A stretch of 38,891 bases of DNA from Stutzerimonas stutzeri (lineage in GTDB: Bacteria; Pseudomonadota; Gammaproteobacteria; Pseudomonadales; Pseudomonadaceae), in contig NZ_JAMOIE010000046.1 in the NCBI RefSeq assembly GCF_024448935.1, forward strand, positions 1 through 38,891, written 5' to 3'. This document shows positions 1-9,126 of this stretch, piece by piece. A program made the translations under genes and the position numbers. The notes beneath the pieces were generated by a model. It did no database searches and had not been told where the DNA came from. It saw nothing but the letters and a program-made list of their open reading frames with translations. Position 1 is the stretch's first letter; every line of letters begins with the position of its first letter.

Positions 1-1
1 A

Positions 2-89
2 AGCTTGAGGCTTGAGGCTTGAGGCTTGAGGCTTGAGGCTTGAGGCTTGAGGCTTGAGGCTTGAGGCTTGAGGCTTGAGGCTTGAGGCT
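2..89. repeat. Heptanucleotide tandem repeat (GGCTTGA)n
   Basis: Twelve consecutive 7-bp units GGCTTGA run from 2 to 85 (the first reads AGCTTGA), with a partial thirteenth to 89. The array begins at the window edge, so its full length is unknown. It lies downstream of aceF. Degenerate relatives (GGCTGAA, GGCTTCA) occur at 9060-9102, 16153-16187 and 16340-16370, so this is one member of a local intergenic repeat family. No coding potential is evident. Confidence 0.95.
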
Positions 90-96
90 GACGTGA

Positions 97-122
97 ACAG
101 CCCCGCCGCTGGGCAGGGCTGT
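97..122 (-). terminator. Stem-loop downstream of aceF
   Basis: ACAGCCC (97-103) pairs with GGGCTGT (116-122), and an inner GCC/GGC (105-107 with 112-114) extends the stem past one mismatch. It begins 15 bases beyond the aceF stop codon on the minus strand, a suitable place for a transcription terminator. No U-rich tract follows on that strand, so it may be an mRNA 3'-end stabiliser or a Rho-assisted site rather than a classical intrinsic terminator. Confidence 0.4.
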
Positions 123-136
123 GCAGTGTCAAACGA

Positions 137-2188
137 TCACAACAGCATGGTGCGGATGTCCGCCAGCAGCTCGGACAGACGCTTGGTGAAGCGTGCGGCC
201 GCGGCGCCGTTGATGACGCGGTGGTCATAGGACAGCGACAGCGGCAGCATCAGCCGTGGCTGGAAGGCCTGGCCATCCCAAACCGGCTGCATGGCCGCCT
301 TGGAAACGCCGAGAATCGCCACTTCCGGCGCGTTGACGATTGGCGTGAAGCCGGTGCCGCCGATGTGGCCGAGGCTGGAGATGGTGAAGCAGGCACCTTG
401 CATGGCATCCGGCGATAGCTTCTTGGTGCGGGCCTTCTCGGCCAGCTCCGCAGCCTCGCCGGCCAGTTGCAGCAGGCTCTTCTGGTCGACGTTGCGTATC
501 ACCGGGACCATCAGGCCCTCCGGCGTGTCGACGGCAAAGCCTACGTGCACATACTTCTTGCGGATCAGCGCCTTGCCGCTCGGGGCCAGCGAACTGTTGA
601 AGTCCGGCAACTCCTTGAGCAGGTGTGCGCACGCCTTGAGCAGCAACGGCAGCACGGTCAGCTTGACGCCGGCTTTTTCCGCGATCGCCTTCTGGGCAAC
701 ACGGAAGGCTTCCAGCTCGGTGATGTCGGCCGACTCGAACTGGGTCACGTGCGGCACGTTGAGCCAGCTGCGGTGCACGTTGGCGGCGCCGACCTGCATC
801 AGGCGGCTCATGGGCACTTCTTCAATTTCACCAAAGCGGCTGAAATCGATGGTCGGGATCGGCGGGATGCCCGCACCACCCGTAGCGCCTTCGGCCGGGG
901 CCTGCTTGGTCTTGTGCAGCATGTTCTTGACGTAGGCCTGAACGTCTTCCTTGAGAATCCTGCCCTTGGGTCCTGTTCCGGTGACGTCAGCCAATTCCAC
1001 ACCGAATTCCCGCGCGGTCATGCGCACTGCGGGACCGGCGTGCACCTTGACCTTGGTGCCGGCCTTGCTCGGCCCGCTCACGCTCGGGGCTGGCGTCGAG
1101 GCTACCTTGGCTTCCGGTACACCCTGCTTGTTCGGCGCGACCGCCTGCTGCTGCGGGGCCGCTTCCTGCTGCGGCTGCGGCTTCGGCTCGGCCTTCTTCG
1201 CCGGAGCTGCGCCAGCCACCCTCAAGGTCAGGATCAGGTCGCCGGTCTTGGCATCGTCACCGACCTTGATCGACAGCGATTCCACCACACCCGCCTTGGG
1301 CGCTGGAATCTCCATGCTGGCCTTGTCGGATTCCAGCGTGATCAGCGATTGATCCGCCTCGACGCTGTCGCCGTCCTTGACCATGACTTCGATGACCTTG
1401 GCGCTGCCGCTGGAGCCGATGTCCGGGATGCGTACTTCTTCCACGGATTCGCCGACGGCTTCGGCAGGTTCTGCAACTGCCGGCTCGCTGGGCTTTTGCT
1501 TCGGAGCGCTCGCGGCCTGGCTAGCTGGCGCCTTGCTTGCTGCCGGCTTGCTGGGCGCTGCGCCTTTGAGAACCAGGATCAGATCGCCGGTGCCGACTTC
1601 GTCGCCTACCTTGACCGAAATGCTCTCGACCACGCCCGCGGCTGGAGACGGAATCTCCATGCTGGCCTTGTCCGACTCGAGCGTGATCAACGCTTGCTCG
1701 GCGGCGATGGTATCGCCGACCTTGACCGCGATTTCGATCACGCTGGCCTTGCCGTCCGATCCGATGTCCGGAACCTTGATCTCCTGTGTCTCGCCTTCGC
1801 CTTCGCCTTCGCCTTCGCCTTCGCCTTCGCCGACCGAAGCCGAAGCATCGTCGTCGCCAGAGGGCGTCGGCGCCTCGGCTTCATCTGCCGGGCCGCCGGT
1901 CGCGGCGCCGGCCGGCTCGGCGGCGTCTTGCGGCGGTGTCCCGCTGTCCGGCTCTTGCTCGCTCTCAAGCTCCAGCAGCTCGTCGCCTTCTTTCAGGGTA
2001 TCGCCCAGCTTGACCTTCAGGCTCTTCACCACGCCCGCCTTGGGCGCGGGGATTTCCATGCTGGCCTTGTCGGATTCGAGCGTCAGGATGCTCTGGTCGG
2101 CTTCGATACGGTCGCCGACCTTGACGAACAATTCGATTACTTCACCCTCACCGCTGCCGATGTCGGGTACGCGTATGGTTTCACTCAC
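137..2188 (-). CDS. aceF: Dihydrolipoamide acetyltransferase, E2 of pyruvate dehydrogenase, three lipoyl domains
   Basis: E2 core of the cytosolic pyruvate dehydrogenase complex; it transfers acetyl groups from lipoamide to CoA. The 683-residue protein has three biotinyl/lipoyl domains (about 2-75, 135-208, 251-323), each with the motif ESDKASMEIP, placing the lipoylated lysines at K41, K174 and K289. Ala/Pro/Glu-rich linkers separate them. An E1/E3-binding domain follows (about 384-420), then the catalytic domain (about 450-683) ending in DHRVINGA, with His656 and Asn660 in the active-site positions. Asn rather than Asp here is, as I recall, also found in Azotobacter E2p. I chose GTG at 2188 because AGGAGAA stands 6 bases upstream and the product then begins VSETIRVPDIG; a GTG at 2209 would add seven residues. 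The gene follows aceE by 24 bases and is surely co-transcribed. The first linker has an expanded Gly-Glu run (about 120-133). Confidence 0.97.
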   Translation of the reverse strand: MSETIRVPDIGSGEGEVIELFVKVGDRIEADQSILTLESDKASMEIPAPKAGVVKSLKVKLGDTLKEGDELLELESEQEPDSGTPPQDAAEPAGAATGGPADEAEAPTPSGDDDASASVGEGEGEGEGEGEGETQEIKVPDIGSDGKASVIEIAVKVGDTIAAEQALITLESDKASMEIPSPAAGVVESISVKVGDEVGTGDLILVLKGAAPSKPAASKAPASQAASAPKQKPSEPAVAEPAEAVGESVEEVRIPDIGSSGSAKVIEVMVKDGDSVEADQSLITLESDKASMEIPAPKAGVVESLSIKVGDDAKTGDLILTLRVAGAAPAKKAEPKPQPQQEAAPQQQAVAPNKQGVPEAKVASTPAPSVSGPSKAGTKVKVHAGPAVRMTAREFGVELADVTGTGPKGRILKEDVQAYVKNMLHKTKQAPAEGATGGAGIPPIPTIDFSRFGEIEEVPMSRLMQVGAANVHRSWLNVPHVTQFESADITELEAFRVAQKAIAEKAGVKLTVLPLLLKACAHLLKELPDFNSSLAPSGKALIRKKYVHVGFAVDTPEGLMVPVIRNVDQKSLLQLAGEAAELAEKARTKKLSPDAMQGACFTISSLGHIGGTGFTPIVNAPEVAILGVSKAAMQPVWDGQAFQPRLMLPLSLSYDHRVINGAAAARFTKRLSELLADIRTMLL
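1791..1831. repeat. Hexanucleotide microsatellite inside aceF (Gly-Glu run)
   Basis: Six perfect CTTCGC units (1795-1830 on the plus strand) plus a partial unit encode alternating Gly-Glu in the linker between the first and second lipoyl domains. Unit gain or loss keeps the reading frame, so length polymorphism would change only linker length and charge. Confidence 0.9.
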
Positions 2189-2212
2189 AATAGGTTCTCC
2201 TGTGCGCACGCA

Positions 2213-4858
2213 TCAGCAATCCAGCGGATTGCGCTTCTCGGGGTCGATACCGAACTCGGTGATGGCATTGGCCACCACGGTGCGTTCGATGGCGCCGCGA
2301 TCGGCGAGTGCCTGCAGTGCGGCCACGGCGACCCAGCGACGATCGACTTCGAAGAAGTCGCGCAACTTGGCGCGTGAGTCGCTGCGGCCGAAGCCGTCGG
2401 TACCCAGCACCTGATACTCGCGGGAGGGGACCCACTGACGAATCTGATCGGCGAACAGCTTCATGTAGTCGGTCGAGGCGATCACCGGACCGTCGCGACC
2501 TTCCAGGCACTGCTGCACATGGGTCTTGCGGGGCTCTTCGGTCGGATGCAGACGGTTCCAGTGATCCACGGCCAAGCCATCGCGGCGCAGCTCGTTGAAG
2601 CTGGTCACGCTCCAGACATCGGCAGCCACGCCCATCTTGGCGAGGATGTCCACCGCGGCGCGCACTTCACGCAGGATGGCGCCCGAGCCCAGCAGCTGTA
2701 CGCGATGCTTGAAGTCGCCCTTGGCTTCTTCGAGCAGGTACATGCCCTTGATGATGCCGTCCTCGACACCCTGCGGCATGGCCGGCTGCTGGTAGTTCTC
2801 GTTCATCACCGTGATGTAGTAGTAGACGCTCTTTTGCAGCTCCATCATCTCGTGCATGCCGTGGTGCATGATCACCGCCAGCTCGTAGCCGTAGGTGGGA
2901 TCGTAGCTGCGGCAGTTGGGGATGGTGCTGGCGAGGATGTGGCTGTGGCCGTCCTCGTGCTGCAGGCCTTCGCCGTTCAGCGTGGTGCGCCCGGAAGTGC
3001 CGCCCAGCAGGAAGCCGCGGGTCTGGGCGTCGCCAGCTGCCCAGGCCAGGTCGCCGATCCGCTGGAAGCCGAACATGGAATAGAAGATGTACACCGGCAG
3101 CATCGGCTGGTTGTAGTTGCTGTAGGCAGTACCGGCAGCGATGAACGAGGAGAACGCGCCGGCTTCGTTGAGGCCTTCCTGGAGGATCTGGCCGTCTTTC
3201 TCTTCGCGGTAGTACATCACCTGGTCGCGGTCGACCGGCTCGTACAGCTGCCCCACCGGCGAGTAGATGCCCAGCTGGCGGAACATGCCTTCCATGCCGA
3301 AGGTGCGCGCCTCGTCGGCGAGGATCGGCACGATACGCTTGCCGAGATCCTTGTCCTTGACCAGCTGTGAAAGGATGCGGCCGAAGGCCATGGTGGTGGA
3401 GATTTCGCGATCGCCGGAACCGTCCAGCACCGCCTTGAGCGTGTCCAGCGGCGGTGTCGGAATGCTGAAGCTCTTCGGCCGACGCTGCGGCAGGTGACCG
3501 CCGAGCTTTTCGCGGCACTTGCGCAGGTATCTCATCTCCGCACTGTCTTCGGCCGGGCGGTAGAACGGCAACTCTCCGAGCTGCGAGTCGTTGACCGGGA
3601 TGTCGAAGCGATCGCGGAATTTCTTCAGGCTGTCGATATCGACTTTCTTGGTGTTGTGGGCGATGTTCTTCGCCTCACCGGCACCCGTGCCGTAGCCCTT
3701 GATCGTATGCGCCAGGATGACGGTCGGCTGGCCCTTGTGGTGCACGGCCTGGTGGTAGGCCGCATAGACCTTGTAGGGATCGTGGCCGCCGCGGTTGAGC
3801 TTCCAGACCTCTTCGTCGGACATGCTCTCGACACGCTTGAGCAGCTCGGGATCGGCGCCGAAGAAGTGCTTGCGCACGTAGGCGCCGTCTCTGGCCTTGT
3901 AGTTCTGGTATTCACCGTCGATGGCTTCGTCCATGCGGCGCTGCATGCGACCGTCTTCGTCGATCGCGAACAGCGGATCCCACAGGCGGCCCCAGACGAC
4001 CTTGTTGACGTTCCAGTTGGCGCCTTTGAACACGCCTTCGAGTTCCTGGATGATCTTGCCGTTGCCACGCACCGGGCCGTCCAGGCGCTGCAGGTTGCAG
4101 TTGATGACGAACACCAGGTTGTCGAGATTCTCACGGCCGGCCAGGGAAATCGCGCCGAGGCTTTCCGGCTCGTCGCACTCGCCGTCGCCGATGAAGCACC
4201 AGACGCGCTGCTTGCCTTTCGGGATGAAGCCACGGTTTTCCAGGTACTTCATGAAGCGTGCCTGGTAGATCGCGGTGATCGGGCCGAGGCCCATGGACAC
4301 GGTCGGGAACTGCCAGAAGTCCGGCATCAAATGCGGGTGCGGGTAGCTCGACAGACCCTGTCCATCCACTTCCTGGCGGAAGTTGAGCATCTGCTCTTCG
4401 CTCAGGCGGCCTTCGAGGAATGCGCGGGCGTAAATGCCGGGAGAGGCGTGGCCCTGGTAGTAGATCAGGTCGCCGCCATGCTCTTCGGTCGGCGCCTGGA
4501 AAAAGTAGTTGAAGCCGATGTCGTAGAGCGTCGCACTGGAAGCGAAGGTGGAAATGTGGCCGCCCAGGTCCGGGTCCTTCATGTTGGCGCGCATCACCAT
4601 GGCCAGCGCGTTCCAGCGGACCAGGGAGCGGATGCGGCGCTCCATGAACAGGTCGCCGGGCATCTTGGCTTCACGGGTAACGGGGATGGTGTTGCGGTAC
4701 GGCGTGGTGATGCCGTAGGGCAGCGGTGTGCCGCTACGGGTGGCCAGCTCCCCCAGCCGGGTCATTAAATAATGGGCGCGGTCTTCGCCTTCGTGGTCGA
4801 GAACTGACTCGAGGGCGTCCAGCCATTCCTGGGTTTCGACGGGATCGAGATCTTGCAT
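2213..4858 (-). CDS. aceE: Pyruvate dehydrogenase E1 component, homodimeric type
   Basis: Thiamine diphosphate-dependent decarboxylase that oxidises pyruvate and acetylates the lipoyl groups of AceF. The 881 residues match the usual length of single-chain (alpha2) E1. The ThDP/Mg2+ motif is visible as GDGECDEPES (from Gly224), followed by the NCNLQRLDGPVRGN stretch. The start ATG at 4858 is preceded by GGAGC at suitable spacing, and the product begins MQDLDPVETQEW. It is the first gene of the aceE-aceF operon and diverges from glnE. Two TGTAG-type palindromes lie 108-173 bases upstream and are good candidates for its operator. No defects were seen. Confidence 0.97.
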   Translation of the reverse strand: MQDLDPVETQEWLDALESVLDHEGEDRAHYLMTRLGELATRSGTPLPYGITTPYRNTIPVTREAKMPGDLFMERRIRSLVRWNALAMVMRANMKDPDLGGHISTFASSATLYDIGFNYFFQAPTEEHGGDLIYYQGHASPGIYARAFLEGRLSEEQMLNFRQEVDGQGLSSYPHPHLMPDFWQFPTVSMGLGPITAIYQARFMKYLENRGFIPKGKQRVWCFIGDGECDEPESLGAISLAGRENLDNLVFVINCNLQRLDGPVRGNGKIIQELEGVFKGANWNVNKVVWGRLWDPLFAIDEDGRMQRRMDEAIDGEYQNYKARDGAYVRKHFFGADPELLKRVESMSDEEVWKLNRGGHDPYKVYAAYHQAVHHKGQPTVILAHTIKGYGTGAGEAKNIAHNTKKVDIDSLKKFRDRFDIPVNDSQLGELPFYRPAEDSAEMRYLRKCREKLGGHLPQRRPKSFSIPTPPLDTLKAVLDGSGDREISTTMAFGRILSQLVKDKDLGKRIVPILADEARTFGMEGMFRQLGIYSPVGQLYEPVDRDQVMYYREEKDGQILQEGLNEAGAFSSFIAAGTAYSNYNQPMLPVYIFYSMFGFQRIGDLAWAAGDAQTRGFLLGGTSGRTTLNGEGLQHEDGHSHILASTIPNCRSYDPTYGYELAVIMHHGMHEMMELQKSVYYYITVMNENYQQPAMPQGVEDGIIKGMYLLEEAKGDFKHRVQLLGSGAILREVRAAVDILAKMGVAADVWSVTSFNELRRDGLAVDHWNRLHPTEEPRKTHVQQCLEGRDGPVIASTDYMKLFADQIRQWVPSREYQVLGTDGFGRSDSRAKLRDFFEVDRRWVAVAALQALADRGAIERTVVANAITEFGIDPEKRNPLDC

Positions 4859-4965
4859 GGCTTGCTCCAGGGCGGAAAGGCTTCCAGAATCGGTTGCCTG
4901 CTTCGCGGCCGGCTTTGTGGGCCGGCGCGTATATGTTCTTGGATGCCGGGGGTAGAGCCGGGCTC

Positions 4966-5031
4966 TGTAGTTTTACTACAAAACCGCGGCTGATTCAGCC
5001 CTTGTCGCATCCTTTCGTAGTAAAAACTACA
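4966..5031. promoter_or_regulatory. Inverted pair of TGTAG palindromes between aceE and glnE (putative operator)
   Basis: Site 1, TGTAGTTTTACTACA (4966-4980), has arms GTAGT/ACTAC around a 3-base centre. Site 2, GTAGTAAAAACTACA (5017-5031), has the same arms around 4 bases. Site 2 read on the minus strand nearly repeats site 1, so each is a palindrome and the two form an inverted pair about 50 bases apart centre to centre. The 4859-5131 gap otherwise holds GC-rich sequence. Position and symmetry suggest a dimeric repressor binding site for aceE, perhaps of the GntR/FadR type as PdhR is in E. coli; the regulator itself is not in the window. Confidence 0.6.
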
Positions 5032-5131
5032 TCGCGGCGAGCCGGTGGAGCTGGCTGGCACCGGCGGCAGGGCCTCTGCTGCGGACGTTTTCGCTCTCCC
5101 TCTCGCCACTTGTTGCGCTAAGGAAACATTC

Positions 5132-8077
5132 ATGAGTCTGCCACCGCTGGCTGCACTGCCGATGTCGCTTGAATCTTTGGTCACCCGTGCCGAGGAGACG
5201 TTCCTCGGCGCCCTGCGCGACTCATCGGTGCAGGCTGAACAGCGCTTCTTGGCATGGCCGGCAACGCGCCGTGAGGCTTTCGGTCGAGTTTGCGCCGCCA
5301 GCGATTACGTCAGCGAACAGGTTAGCCGAGATCCCGAATGGCTGCTTCAGTTGGCGGAGAGCGGGTTACTGGAGCGCTCGCTGAAGGCGGGCGAAATGCG
5401 CACAGCGCTGGCAGAGCTGCTCAGCGACTGCCCGGATGAAGAGGGTCTGGTCCATCGGCTACGCCGGTTCCGCAACCGCCAACAGGTACGCATCATCTGG
5501 CGCGACCTGACTCGTCAGGCTGATCTCGCCGAGACCTGCGGCGATTTGTCCGACATGGCTGATGCCTGTATCGATCTCGCCTATCAATGGCTGTATGAGC
5601 GCCATTGCGCGCAGTTCGGGGTGCCGACCGGTCGGCGCAGCGGCGAAGCGCAGCAGCTGGTCATCCTTGGCATGGGCAAGCTGGGCGCGCGCGAGCTCAA
5701 CCTGTCTTCCGATATCGATCTGATCTTCGGTTATCCGGAAGGCGGCGAAACCGTCGGCACCAAGCGTTCGCTGGATAACCAGGAATTCTTCATGCGCCTC
5801 GGTCAGCGGCTGATCAGGGCCCTGGATGCGCCGACCCTGGATGGCTTCGTGTTTCGCGTGGACATGCGTTTGCGGCCCTACGGCTCGTCCGGTTCGCTGG
5901 TGCTGAGCTTCAATGCGCTGGAACAGTACTATCAGGATCAGGGCCGCGATTGGGAGCGCTACGCCATGATCAAGGCGCGCGTGGTTGCCGGCGACCAGGA
6001 GGCGGGCAAGGAACTGCTCGACATGCTGCGACCGTTCGTCTATCGCCGCTATCTGGATTTCTCGGCCATCGATGCACTGCGCAACATGAAACAGCTGATC
6101 CAGCAGGAAGTGCGGCGCAAGGGCGTGGCCGCCAACATCAAGCTGGGCTCGGGTGGCATTCGCGAGGTGGAATTCATCGCTCAGGCCTTCCAGCTCATCC
6201 ACGGGGGACGCGACCTGAGCCTGCAGCAGCGGCCCTTGCTCAAGGTGTTGACAACCCTGGCCGGGCAGGGCTATCTGCCGCCCGCTGCGGTCGATGAATT
6301 GCGCGAAGCCTATGAGTTCCTGCGTTACACCGAGCATGCGCTGCAGGCCATCGATGATCGCCAAACACAGATGCTGCCGGACAATCAGACCGACTGTGAT
6401 CGCGTCGCCTTGATCATGGGCTTCCGCGATTGGCAAACCTTCCATCAGCAGCTTCTGCATTGGCGCGGTCGGGTGGATTGGCATTTCCGTCAGGTGATTG
6501 CCGATCCCGACGACGACCAACACGTCGAAGGCGAGTCGTTGGTGGGCGGCGAGTGGCTGCCCTTGTGGGAGCAGGATTGGGACGAGGAATTTGCCTGCCG
6601 TCAGTTGAGCGATGCGGGTTTTCGCGACGCCCAGGCCGCCTGCCAGCGACTCGCGGCTTTGCGTAGCGGCAGTCAGGTGCGGACCATGCAGCGCCTCGGC
6701 CGCGAGCGTCTCGATGCCTTCATCCCCAGGTTGTTGGCGCAGGCGGTTGAGCAGGATGATCCGGATCTGGTGCTGGAGCGTGTGCTGCCGCTGGTCGAGG
6801 CGGTTGCCCGGCGCTCGGCCTATCTGGTGCTGCTGACCGAAAACCCCGGCGCCCTGCAGCGTCTGCTCGAGCTTTGTGCCGGCAGTCCGTGGATCGCCGA
6901 GCAGATCGCGCGCTTTCCGTTGTTGCTCGACGAGCTGCTCAACGCCGGGCGGCTGTTCAACCCGCCGTTGGCGCCGGAACTCGCTGCCGAGCTGCACGAG
7001 CGGCTGGCGCGGATTCCCGAGGACGACCTCGAGCAGCAGATGGAAGCCCTGCGCCACTTCAAGCTGGCGCACCGACTGCGGGTGGCGGCTTCCGAGATCG
7101 CCGGCACCTTGCCGCTGATGAAGGTCAGCGATTACCTGACCTGGCTGGCCGAGGCCATTCTCGAACAGGTGCTGGCCCTGGCGTGGCGTCACACGGTGGC
7201 CCGTCATGGCCAGCCGCGGCGTGCGGACGGTTCGTTGTGCGATCCGGCGTTCGTGATTGTCGGTTACGGCAAGGTTGGCGGCATCGAGCTTGGCCACGGT
7301 TCCGATCTGGATCTGGTGTTCATCCACGACGGCGATCCCAATGCCGAAACCGACGGTGCCAAGCCCATCGATGGCGCCCAGTTTTTCACCCGCCTGGGCC
7401 AGCGCATCATTCATCTGCTGACCACCCAGACGACTTCAGGCCAGCTTTACGAGGTCGACATGCGCCTTCGTCCGTCAGGCGTATCCGGCTTGCTTGTCAG
7501 CTCGCTGAATGCCTTTAGTCGCTACCAGAGCGAGGAGGCCTGGACCTGGGAGCATCAGGCGTTGGTGCGGGCCCGAGTGTTGGTCGGCTGCCCGCAGCTG
7601 GCAACGGATTTCGCGAAGGTCCGTGCTTCGGTGCTCGGGCGCCCGCGCGATCTCGAACAGCTGCGCGGCGAGGTCAGCGAGATGCGCACCAAGATGCGCA
7701 ACAACCTCGGGACTCGCGCCACTCAGGCCGGCACGGCTGACAAAGCCTTTTTGGCGGAGGGGCAGTTCAATCTCAAGCAGGACGCCGGTGGTATCGTGGA
7801 TATCGAATTTATGGTGCAATACGCAGCTTTGGCGTGGTCGCACCAGCATCCCGAACTGCTGCGCCATACCGACAATATCCGCATTCTCGATGGGTTGGAG
7901 CAGGCCGGGTTGATGACCGGCGATGAGGTCCGGCTGCTGCAGGACGCCTACAAGGCCTACCGCGCCGCAGCCCACCGGCAATCACTGCAGAACCTGCCTG
8001 GCGTTGTGAGCGGAGACCACTTTCATGACGAGCGTCGCGCGGTGATGCGCATCTGGCGCGAGCTGGGGCTCAGCTGA
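5132..8077 (+). CDS. glnE: Bifunctional glutamine synthetase adenylyltransferase/adenylyl-removing enzyme
   Basis: Controls glutamine synthetase by adding or removing AMP in response to PII and glutamine. The 981 residues contain two nucleotidyltransferase domains: the N-terminal one (adenylyl-removing) has GMGKLGARELNLSSDIDLIF around residues 180-200, and the C-terminal one (adenylyl-transferring) has GYGKVGGIELGHGSDLDLVF around 710-730. Both retain the paired acidic D-x-D residues. ATG at 5132 is chosen over the upstream in-frame ATG at 5045 because AAGGAAAC precedes it and the product starts MSLPPLAALP, as in Pseudomonas GlnE. It is followed 50 bases later by ilvE. Confidence 0.97.
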   Translation: MSLPPLAALPMSLESLVTRAEETFLGALRDSSVQAEQRFLAWPATRREAFGRVCAASDYVSEQVSRDPEWLLQLAESGLLERSLKAGEMRTALAELLSDCPDEEGLVHRLRRFRNRQQVRIIWRDLTRQADLAETCGDLSDMADACIDLAYQWLYERHCAQFGVPTGRRSGEAQQLVILGMGKLGARELNLSSDIDLIFGYPEGGETVGTKRSLDNQEFFMRLGQRLIRALDAPTLDGFVFRVDMRLRPYGSSGSLVLSFNALEQYYQDQGRDWERYAMIKARVVAGDQEAGKELLDMLRPFVYRRYLDFSAIDALRNMKQLIQQEVRRKGVAANIKLGSGGIREVEFIAQAFQLIHGGRDLSLQQRPLLKVLTTLAGQGYLPPAAVDELREAYEFLRYTEHALQAIDDRQTQMLPDNQTDCDRVALIMGFRDWQTFHQQLLHWRGRVDWHFRQVIADPDDDQHVEGESLVGGEWLPLWEQDWDEEFACRQLSDAGFRDAQAACQRLAALRSGSQVRTMQRLGRERLDAFIPRLLAQAVEQDDPDLVLERVLPLVEAVARRSAYLVLLTENPGALQRLLELCAGSPWIAEQIARFPLLLDELLNAGRLFNPPLAPELAAELHERLARIPEDDLEQQMEALRHFKLAHRLRVAASEIAGTLPLMKVSDYLTWLAEAILEQVLALAWRHTVARHGQPRRADGSLCDPAFVIVGYGKVGGIELGHGSDLDLVFIHDGDPNAETDGAKPIDGAQFFTRLGQRIIHLLTTQTTSGQLYEVDMRLRPSGVSGLLVSSLNAFSRYQSEEAWTWEHQALVRARVLVGCPQLATDFAKVRASVLGRPRDLEQLRGEVSEMRTKMRNNLGTRATQAGTADKAFLAEGQFNLKQDAGGIVDIEFMVQYAALAWSHQHPELLRHTDNIRILDGLEQAGLMTGDEVRLLQDAYKAYRAAAHRQSLQNLPGVVSGDHFHDERRAVMRIWRELGLS

Positions 8078-8127
8078 TCTCGTCTGCAAAACACTATTTT
8101 CATATTTCGAATTCCGAGGTGGCAACA

Positions 8128-9051
8128 ATGTCGATGGCCGATCGTGATGGCGTGATCTGGTATGACGGTGAGATGGTGCAGTGGCGCGACGCGACCACCC
8201 ATGTGCTGACTCACACCCTGCATTACGGTATGGGCGTGTTCGAAGGCGTGCGTGCCTACAGCACACCGGACGGCACCGCTATCTTCCGCCTGCAGGCGCA
8301 CACTGATCGCCTGTTCGATTCGGCGCACATCATGAATATGAAGATGCCGTTCTCGAAAGAGGAAATCAACGAGGCCACCCGCGCCTCGGTTCGCGAGAAC
8401 AATCTGGAAAGCGCCTATATCCGCCCGATGGTGTTCTACGGATCCGAAGGCATGGGTCTGCGCGCCAGCGGCCTGAAGGTGCACGTGATCGTCGCTGCCT
8501 GGCACTGGGGCGCCTACATGGGCGACGAAGCGCTGGAGAGGGGCATCAAGGTGCGCACCAGCTCCTTTACCCGCCATCACGTCAACATCAGCATGACCCG
8601 CGCCAAGTCCAACGGTGCCTACATCAACTCGATGCTGGCCCTGCAGGAAGCCATTTCCAGCGGCGCCGACGAAGCGCTGATGCTGGACCCGGAAGGCTAT
8701 GTCGCCGAAGGCTCCGGCGAGAACATCTTCATCATCAGGGATGGCGTCATCTACACCCCGGAAGTCACCGCCTGCCTCAATGGCATCACCCGTGGCACCG
8801 TGCTGACCCTGGCCGACGAGCTGGGCATCAAGGTGGTGGAAAAGCGCATCACCCGTGACGAGGTTTACATTGCCGACGAAGCCTTCTTCACCGGCACCGC
8901 CGCCGAAGTCACGCCGATCCGTGAAGTGGATGGGCGCGCCATCGGCATCGGTCGTCGTGGCCCAGTGACCGAAAAGTTGCAGAAGGCCTACTTCGATCTG
9001 GTCTCCGGCAAGACCGCTGCTCATGCCGAATGGCGGACGCTTGTGGGCTAA
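8128..9051 (+). CDS. ilvE: Branched-chain amino acid aminotransferase (class IV)
   Basis: PLP-dependent aminotransferase that makes leucine, isoleucine and valine from their 2-oxo acids with glutamate as donor. The 307-residue protein has the fold-type IV signature: HTLHYGMGVFEGVRAY near the N terminus, the PLP lysine K160 in RAKSNGAY, and EGSGENIFI downstream. ATG at 8128 fits a GAGGTGG ribosome site 5 bases upstream; an in-frame GTG at 8119 overlaps that site and is less likely. It lies between glnE and the LPS core genes and ends before a strong hairpin. Confidence 0.96.
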   Translation: MSMADRDGVIWYDGEMVQWRDATTHVLTHTLHYGMGVFEGVRAYSTPDGTAIFRLQAHTDRLFDSAHIMNMKMPFSKEEINEATRASVRENNLESAYIRPMVFYGSEGMGLRASGLKVHVIVAAWHWGAYMGDEALERGIKVRTSSFTRHHVNISMTRAKSNGAYINSMLALQEAISSGADEALMLDPEGYVAEGSGENIFIIRDGVIYTPEVTACLNGITRGTVLTLADELGIKVVEKRITRDEVYIADEAFFTGTAAEVTPIREVDGRAIGIGRRGPVTEKLQKAYFDLVSGKTAAHAEWRTLVG

Positions 9052-9059
9052 AGGCTCTA

Positions 9060-9102
9060 GGCTGAAGGCTGGACGAAGTGCTTCTTCGTTTAGCCTTCAG
9101 CC
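9060..9102 (+). terminator. Long hairpin downstream of ilvE
   Basis: GGCTGAAGGCT (9060-9070) is perfectly complementary to AGCCTTCAGCC (9092-9102), and an inner ACGAAG/CTTCGT (9073-9078 with 9084-9089) continues the stem. It starts 8 bases after the ilvE stop and probably ends or stabilises the ilvE transcript before waaF. The outer arms belong to the GGCTGAA repeat family found elsewhere in the window. No immediate U-tract follows. Confidence 0.5.
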
Positions 9103-9126
9103 CTCCAGCCTCCGGCGGCTTTTGTT

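Noticed and set aside
2-89. Heptamer array as a CRISPR or replication iteron region
   Set aside because: Seven-base units without spacers, no DnaA boxes or rep gene nearby; simple tandem repeat downstream of aceF.
467-2377. Open frame of 636 codons on the plus strand opposite aceF/aceE
   Set aside because: It lies antisense to a certain gene; the composition is what a high-GC opposite strand produces, and no domain is recognisable.
5459-7414. 651-codon open frame antisense to glnE
   Set aside because: Shadow of glnE codon bias; no recognisable protein and no ribosome site.
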